NCBI GenBank assembly: GCA_946480485.1
Contig: CAMLJW010000212.1
Location: 1 to 8,586, forward strand
From: an uncultured Streptomyces sp.
Lineage (GTDB): Bacteria; Actinomycetota; Actinomycetes; Streptomycetales; Streptomycetaceae
DNA: 8,586 nt
Direction: 5' to 3'
Shown: one piece after another, positions 5,452 through 8,586 of the stretch
How the letters are laid out: each line of letters opens with the position of its first letter
Position numbering within the stretch: the stretch's first letter is position 1
The notes under the pieces: model-generated
Told to the model about the DNA's origin: nothing
Databases searched by the model: none
The model's input: only the letters and a program-made list of their open reading frames with translations
Made by a program: the position numbers and the translations under genes

Positions 5452-7006
5452 TGGGGAGATCACTCTTGGAAGCCTTGCCCATGTGGCCGTTGATGAAGTC
5501 GTCCTCGCTGACCCAGGTGGTCGAGCCCCAGGGGTTGTACACCTGAAGCATGTCACCCTCCTGGGCGATGATGGTCATCGCGTGGGCGCCCTCCTTGCCC
5601 GAGACGTCGACCGGCACCGGCCGCCCCTGCGCCACCGACTTCTCGACCTCGGTGAGGACCGCCCTGCGGTCGGCGGCGCTGTTCAGGTCCTGGCGCTCGT
5701 AGTCACTGCCGGTGGCACTGCCGACGGCGGTGTCATTGATCCGCTCCTGCCCCTCGGGACCCATGCCGCCCCAGTTCTCGCCGCCGTCGCCTTCGGTGTG
5801 CAGCCGGTGCTGTTCGGCCACCAGGCGCTGCTTGAAGGCGTTGGGGTCGTCCTGCTGCCCGTCGGGGCCGCCCGTCAGGTCGAGCGCGTACAGGGGATCG
5901 ACCATGGCGCGGGACGTGACGGTGGACGAGGCCACGCAGGTACCCTCGGAGCCGTCGCCGCCCTGGATCCACCGCTGGCCGTCGAACGTGACGTAGTCCT
6001 TGTTGTTGTTCGAGCCGTTCGGCGCCAGGCCCTCGTCGTTCATGCTGTCCGCGGCGGTGACCACCGGAGTGAGATGCCGGCGCAGCCAGTCGGGGTCCTT
6101 GCCGTGGATCTTGTCCTGGAACGTCCCGATCTCGGCGACGCTGTGGCCGGCGGCCAGGGCCTTCATCAGGTAGGCCCGCTCCTGTGGGCTGTCCGACTTC
6201 GCCAGCATCCGCTCCATGGCCGTCTCGTCGTCGAGACTCAGCAGGTCCATACGCGTCGACGCGCGCGTCAGGTCGCCGGCCGTGAGGATCTCGTTCAGCT
6301 CGGCGTCGGCGCCCGCGACCCCGGTGTCGGCGAGCATCAGCTTGTCGACGGCGGTGAGTTCGCTGGTCTCCATCTTCCCGGCCCGTGCCTCGGCGGCCCA
6401 CTTGTTCAGGTCCCGGGCCGCGACGCGGGTGGCCTCCTGCGCGTCGGAGACGGCGTCGTGCATCAGGTCGACCGCGTAGGAGCCGAAGTGGGCGGCGTTC
6501 TTGCGGTCCCACTCCTCCTCGTCGTTCTCGTGCAGGTCGTCGAAGAAACCGTCCTTGCCGCCAAGCGTCTTCTTCTGCTCCAGCAGCTGTCCGCGGCCCT
6601 GCTCGTCCTTGCGCTGCGCGGCGCCGATCGCGTCGGCCAGCGTCAGCAGCACCGTCGCACCACCCTGGAACGCCTCGCTCATCTGGGTCACGGACCGCCC
6701 GGCGGCGTTCACCACGTCGGAGGCGAGAACGCTCGTGTCGCCGACCCACACCTCCGGAAGACTCTTGCGGCCCACCCGGTCGACCTGGTCGAAGACGCTG
6801 CCGACCTGGTCGACCTGACCGCGGTAGAGCCGTGCCAGGCCCTCCAGTAAGCCCTGGTCACCGCCCGGTTCGGGCACCGAGAGGGCGTCGTCGATCAGAT
6901 CGAGGAGCTCGTTCTTGCTCCCGGCACTGAGCATGTTCTTGGACAGCCCGGCGAGCCATGCGAGGCGGAAGGAAGGGGAGTCGAGAGGAGAGGAGAAGAA
7001 CGACAC
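5423..7006 (-). CDS. Putative type VII-exported papain/calpain-like cysteine peptidase
   Basis: 527 residues. The N-terminal ~320 residues are helical and charged with no Sec signal. VWVGD (86-90) resembles the WxG turn of WXG100/LXG-type proteins, suggesting export with the small partner encoded 11 bases upstream. Residues ~335-527 look like a papain-superfamily peptidase: Cys357 in GTCVASSTV, His475 in GAHAMTII, and Asn491 in NPWG, the same Cys/His/Asn order and NPWG motif seen in calpains. Gln348 could form the oxyanion hole. The domain reaches the very C-terminus (NAYSVYLPR), as in polymorphic toxins. The GTG at 7006 is chosen because AAGGA, overlapping the upstream stop, sits 8 bases before it. 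The much longer upstream frame is a shadow of that gene. Leu53 is encoded by the rare TTA (6850-6848), a marker of bldA-dependent translation. Enzyme class is fairly sure; secretion and toxicity are inferred. Confidence 0.78.
   Translation of the reverse strand: MSFFSSPLDSPSFRLAWLAGLSKNMLSAGSKNELLDLIDDALSVPEPGGDQGLLEGLARLYRGQVDQVGSVFDQVDRVGRKSLPEVWVGDTSVLASDVVNAAGRSVTQMSEAFQGGATVLLTLADAIGAAQRKDEQGRGQLLEQKKTLGGKDGFFDDLHENDEEEWDRKNAAHFGSYAVDLMHDAVSDAQEATRVAARDLNKWAAEARAGKMETSELTAVDKLMLADTGVAGADAELNEILTAGDLTRASTRMDLLSLDDETAMERMLAKSDSPQERAYLMKALAAGHSVAEIGTFQDKIHGKDPDWLRRHLTPVVTAADSMNDEGLAPNGSNNNKDYVTFDGQRWIQGGDGSEGTCVASSTVTSRAMVDPLYALDLTGGPDGQQDDPNAFKQRLVAEQHRLHTEGDGGENWGGMGPEGQERINDTAVGSATGSDYERQDLNSAADRRAVLTEVEKSVAQGRPVPVDVSGKEGAHAMTIIAQEGDMLQVYNPWGSTTWVSEDDFINGHMGKASKSDLPNAYSVYLPR
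6848..6850 (-). promoter_or_regulatory. TTA leucine codon (possible bldA control point)
   Basis: Codon 53 of the peptidase gene is TTA (plus strand TAA at 6848-6850) in the context GGC-TTA-CTG. In Streptomyces, TTA is decoded only by the bldA tRNA, which matures late, so such genes are often tied to development or secondary metabolism. No in-frame TTA was seen in the neighbouring operon genes on reading. Confidence 0.7.
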
Positions 7007-7017
7007 CGGCCCGTTCC

Positions 7018-7389
7018 TTAGTAGCTCGACAGGGCCGAAGTGCGCCCGCCCTGCGTCGATGTGTCGGTGAGGCTGCTCCTGCCGCCGACGGGGACGCTGT
7101 CCACGTGCGTCTTCACCAGGCCGTCGGTGCCGTGGTAGGTCTTCTTGGCCAACTGCACCTTGCCACCGAGCTCGTGCAACGCGGATGCCAGCGTCTTGGC
7201 CTCCGCCTCCCAGGCCTTGACGAACGCGTTCAGCGCCGACGCGGCGTCGTCGCCGCCGACATCGCCGTACGAGTAACTCGTGCGGGACTTGACGGCCGAG
7301 CTGACGCCGTCCATGTCCGTGCCGGCGTCGTCGAGTTGCTGGGCCTGCCCGGTCATACCTGTCTTGACCTGATAGCCGTCCGAGCCCAC
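7018..7389 (-). CDS. WXG100/EspC-like type VII secretion partner protein
   Basis: 123 residues with the hallmarks of small ESX/type VII substrates: no Sec signal, an N-terminal helix (about 7-35), a glycine-rich turn (YSYGDVGGDD, 39-48), and a second helix (48-83) with Trp60 in FVKAWEAEAKTL. Y85HGTD89 then fits the YxxxD/E export signal exactly. The tail (90-123) is polar and disordered. Such proteins usually pair with a second helical partner; here the WxG-bearing N-terminus of the next gene, 11 bases downstream, is the obvious candidate. The GTG at 7389 is preferred because GGGGGAGG precedes it. An ATG further upstream lacks this and would run into the promoter region. As first gene of the four-gene operon it would be made before the peptidase. 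The exact family (EspC, WXG100 or another) is uncertain. Confidence 0.75.
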   Translation of the reverse strand: MGSDGYQVKTGMTGQAQQLDDAGTDMDGVSSAVKSRTSYSYGDVGGDDAASALNAFVKAWEAEAKTLASALHELGGKVQLAKKTYHGTDGLVKTHVDSVPVGGRSSLTDTSTQGGRTSALSSY

Positions 7390-7701
7390 CGTGCCTCCCC
7401 CGTATGCACTCGATCGTGACCACGGGCAGACTAACACGAACTGTATATACGAAGATCACACGCCGTCCGCCACACACACCTTCTCCACATACCCACCGAG
7501 TCCACTCGTCGACGGCACACCACTCCTGCTCCCCGACGCCGACTCGCCCTCTTCTGAACCGACTTGGCTCCACATGCGGAGGGCTTCACATCGCTTCCGA
7601 ACCCGGCAGACTCCGGCCCCACAGGCTGGCACCTCGCCCGGCGGCCCACCTCACGATCAGTGAGCCCGGGATGAATGTCCATCGGTAACGCGGTGTGCGC
7701 C
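7390..7701. other. Intergenic region upstream of the peptidase operon
   Basis: A 312-base stretch without a convincing gene. Its left third is the AT-richest part of the operon's surroundings and probably carries the promoter. From about 7465 to 7680 the sequence is C-rich on the plus strand with no codon-position bias in any frame. No tRNA-like cloverleaf, array or clear insertion-element end was seen. Confidence 0.5.
7428..7450 (-). promoter_or_regulatory. Candidate promoter of the type VII/peptidase operon
   Basis: On the minus strand the local sequence reads GTATATACAG (7451-7442) and then GTTAGTCT (7435-7428), the only AT-rich run near the operon. TAGTCT could be a -10 element about 40 bases before the GTG start; TATACA is an alternative further up. 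No good -35 consensus at 16-18 bases is evident, so the sigma factor cannot be named. Confidence 0.3.
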
Positions 7702-7925
7702 ATGGCCAACGATTTGTGCGGCCACCGTGGCGGCGACGTCCTCATCGGTGTGGACGACAAGGGTCACCCTGTCGACGACGTCGACCTGAGCGACCGAGCA
7801 CTCCTACCCAGCAGTACGTGAAGACCTGCTTCAAGGAGTTCAAGGCGCTGTCCGAAGGAGTCCTGGTCAAGGTCGAAGACCTTCCCCGGAGTACCGGTAA
7901 CGCGTCGACGGCTGAGGGGCGCTAA
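7702..7925 (+). pseudogene. Possible frameshifted small gene of unknown function
   Basis: Frame one opens with ATG 7702 (MANDLCGHRGGDVLIGVDD) and closes at TGA around 7819-7821. An overlapping second frame then carries gene-like sequence, QQYVKTCFKEFKALSEGVLV and VEDLPRSTGN, to TAA 7923. Codons in the two halves have the G/C third-position bias of real genes in different frames, switching near CTACCC (about 7805-7811). A one-base indel there would join them into a protein of roughly 75 residues. I do not recognise the product. No ribosome site is evident. The alternative is two chance ORFs; confidence is low. Confidence 0.3.
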
Positions 7926-7944
7926 TCCTGCGGCGGCTTCCTCA

Positions 7945-8050
7945 CAAGCCGTCCGTCGTCGCACCGGTGCTGGCTGACCTCGCGACCGGCCGGCGCGGGC
8001 CTACGTACCAGGCCCTCGACGACCTGCCCGTCAGCCCGCCCCTCGCATCG
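7945..8050 (+). pseudogene. Fragment resembling an integrase-associated Streptomyces coding region
   Basis: A plus-strand frame reads KPSVVAPVLADLATGRR, then GPTYQALDDLPVSPPLA, before losing sense at about 8050. This resembles, from memory, the LADLA-x-GRR...ALDDLP...LEHLR segment of Streptomyces recombinase/integrase-related genes. There is no start, no ribosome site and no downstream continuation. The S1 protease gene ends in the opposite orientation only 20 bases further on. It reads as a piece left by recombination. The assignment is tentative. Confidence 0.3.
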
Positions 8051-8068
8051 CGATCAGTTCCTTGGTTG

Positions 8069-8586
8069 TCACTGGGTCAGCAGGCTGATGTCGTTCTGCG
8101 GGGCCTGGGCGTTGGCTTGCGTCAGGGCCAGGCTCAACGGCACGAACCAGGCGACGTTCGGCAGTCCGACTTTCTCGCCGCAGACTGCTCGTTCTCCGTT
8201 TGGCTCCCACCAAGTCTCACCTCCCTTGAGGAGGCCGACCCCCTCAATCGTGGTCGCGTTCGGGGTGGGGTCGGTGAAGAGCGGACCCCCGCTGTCACCC
8301 TGTTCTGCGCACATGTTGGTTTGGATCAAGCCGTCTTCGATGTTGTTTTTGACTGATTTTTTCACCCCCACCACTGTCACTTCCCCACACGTGGTTCGTG
8401 TGGTAATCCCGTGCTTGCACACCGTCATGCCAACAACCGGCTCACGCAACCCGGTTACCGGAAAGGTCTTGTTGCCGAAGGCTTTCACTTGCCCCAGCGC
8501 ATTGTCATTGACGTTTTCCGGGACGGCGACGACTCCCCAATCGGCCTCAGAAGACGAGGGATTCCCGTACTTGTGTCCCACGCCGT
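8069..8586 (-). CDS. Streptogrisin-like S1 serine protease, 3' part (runs off right edge)
   Basis: About 172 residues of the C-terminal part; the frame is still open at the right edge, so signal peptide, propeptide and catalytic His lie outside. EADWGVV (8542-8540 for Asp) fits the catalytic Asp segment, and CAEQGDSGGP carries the nucleophile Ser (8293-8291). VCKHGITTRTTCGEV is the typical disulfide loop of streptogrisin/alpha-lytic-type proteases, and two further Cys are positioned for the second disulfide. The product would be a secreted chymotrypsin-fold endopeptidase. The DNA is visibly less GC-rich than the rest of the window, with AAA, AAT/AAC and T- or A-ending codons around 8330-8480 (VKKSVKNN), suggesting acquisition from a lower-GC actinobacterium. 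The stop is TGA at 8071-8069. The exact subfamily is not decided. Confidence 0.88.
   Translation of the reverse strand, partial: GVGHKYGNPSSSEADWGVVAVPENVNDNALGQVKAFGNKTFPVTGLREPVVGMTVCKHGITTRTTCGEVTVVGVKKSVKNNIEDGLIQTNMCAEQGDSGGPLFTDPTPNATTIEGVGLLKGGETWWEPNGERAVCGEKVGLPNVAWFVPLSLALTQANAQAPQNDISLLTQ

Noticed and set aside
5452..5556. Longer lipoprotein start upstream of 5451
   Set aside because: The added residues are a frame-shifted reading of the peptidase C-terminus, and they would bury the signal peptide inside the protein.
5210..6850. 546-aa plus-strand open frame
   Set aside because: It is antisense to the cysteine peptidase and lipoprotein genes and arises from their third-position G/C bias. 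Its Val/Leu/Gly-rich translation has no domain.
7007..7573. Extended N-terminus of the peptidase frame up to 7573
   Set aside because: It reads through the ESX-like gene in another frame and gives Arg/Gly/His noise. The GTG at 7006 has a proper ribosome site right after the upstream stop.
8385..8403. Inverted repeat CCACAC-7-GTGTGG as a terminator or operator
   Set aside because: It lies inside the serine protease coding frame, in the codons of the TTRTTCGE loop, and is explained by coding sequence.

Overview
The window is very GC-rich, has strong G/C bias at third codon positions in its real genes, and carries PanD, 6-phosphogluconate dehydrogenase and type VII-secretion-like genes typical of Streptomyces. 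A Streptomyces or close relative is the natural reading (inference; no species is assigned).

Left part (1-3180). A headless fragment of a glgC C-terminus lies on the minus strand at the left edge. A plus-strand pair follows: a DMT/EamA-type membrane transporter with an unusual repetitive tail, then gnd (6-phosphogluconate dehydrogenase), 12 bases apart. A strong hairpin ends gnd and separates it from a convergent 62-residue proline-rich ORF.

Middle (3180-4440). panD (aspartate 1-decarboxylase) runs on the minus strand. On its downstream side is a GTGACCCC tandem repeat. On its upstream side are a pair of GCTGACGTCT direct repeats, an inverted repeat, and a decayed 5' piece of an IS481-like transposase.

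Core of interest (4440-7450, minus strand). Four genes form an apparent operon: (1) a 123-aa WXG100/EspC-like protein with a YxxxD secretion signal; (2) a 527-aa protein with a helical N-terminus, a WxG motif and a C-terminal papain/calpain-type cysteine peptidase domain (Cys357, His475, Asn491-Pro-Trp-Gly); (3) a lipoprotein, overlapping the peptidase gene by 29 bases, whose body looks like a chagasin-family (I42) cysteine-protease inhibitor; (4) a 137-aa unrecognised protein. The simplest reading is a type VII-exported cysteine-protease effector with a membrane-anchored chagasin-like inhibitor as its immunity protein. The peptidase gene carries a TTA codon, which suggests bldA (developmental) control. 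The pairing of domains is read from the sequence; the toxin/immunity role is inference.

Right part (7450-8586). The interval holds gene debris: a possibly frameshifted small gene and a fragment resembling an integrase-associated coding region. It is followed by the 3' part of a secreted streptogrisin-like S1 serine protease with visibly lower GC, which runs off the right edge. IS and integrase debris on both sides suggests an accessory, rearranged region.
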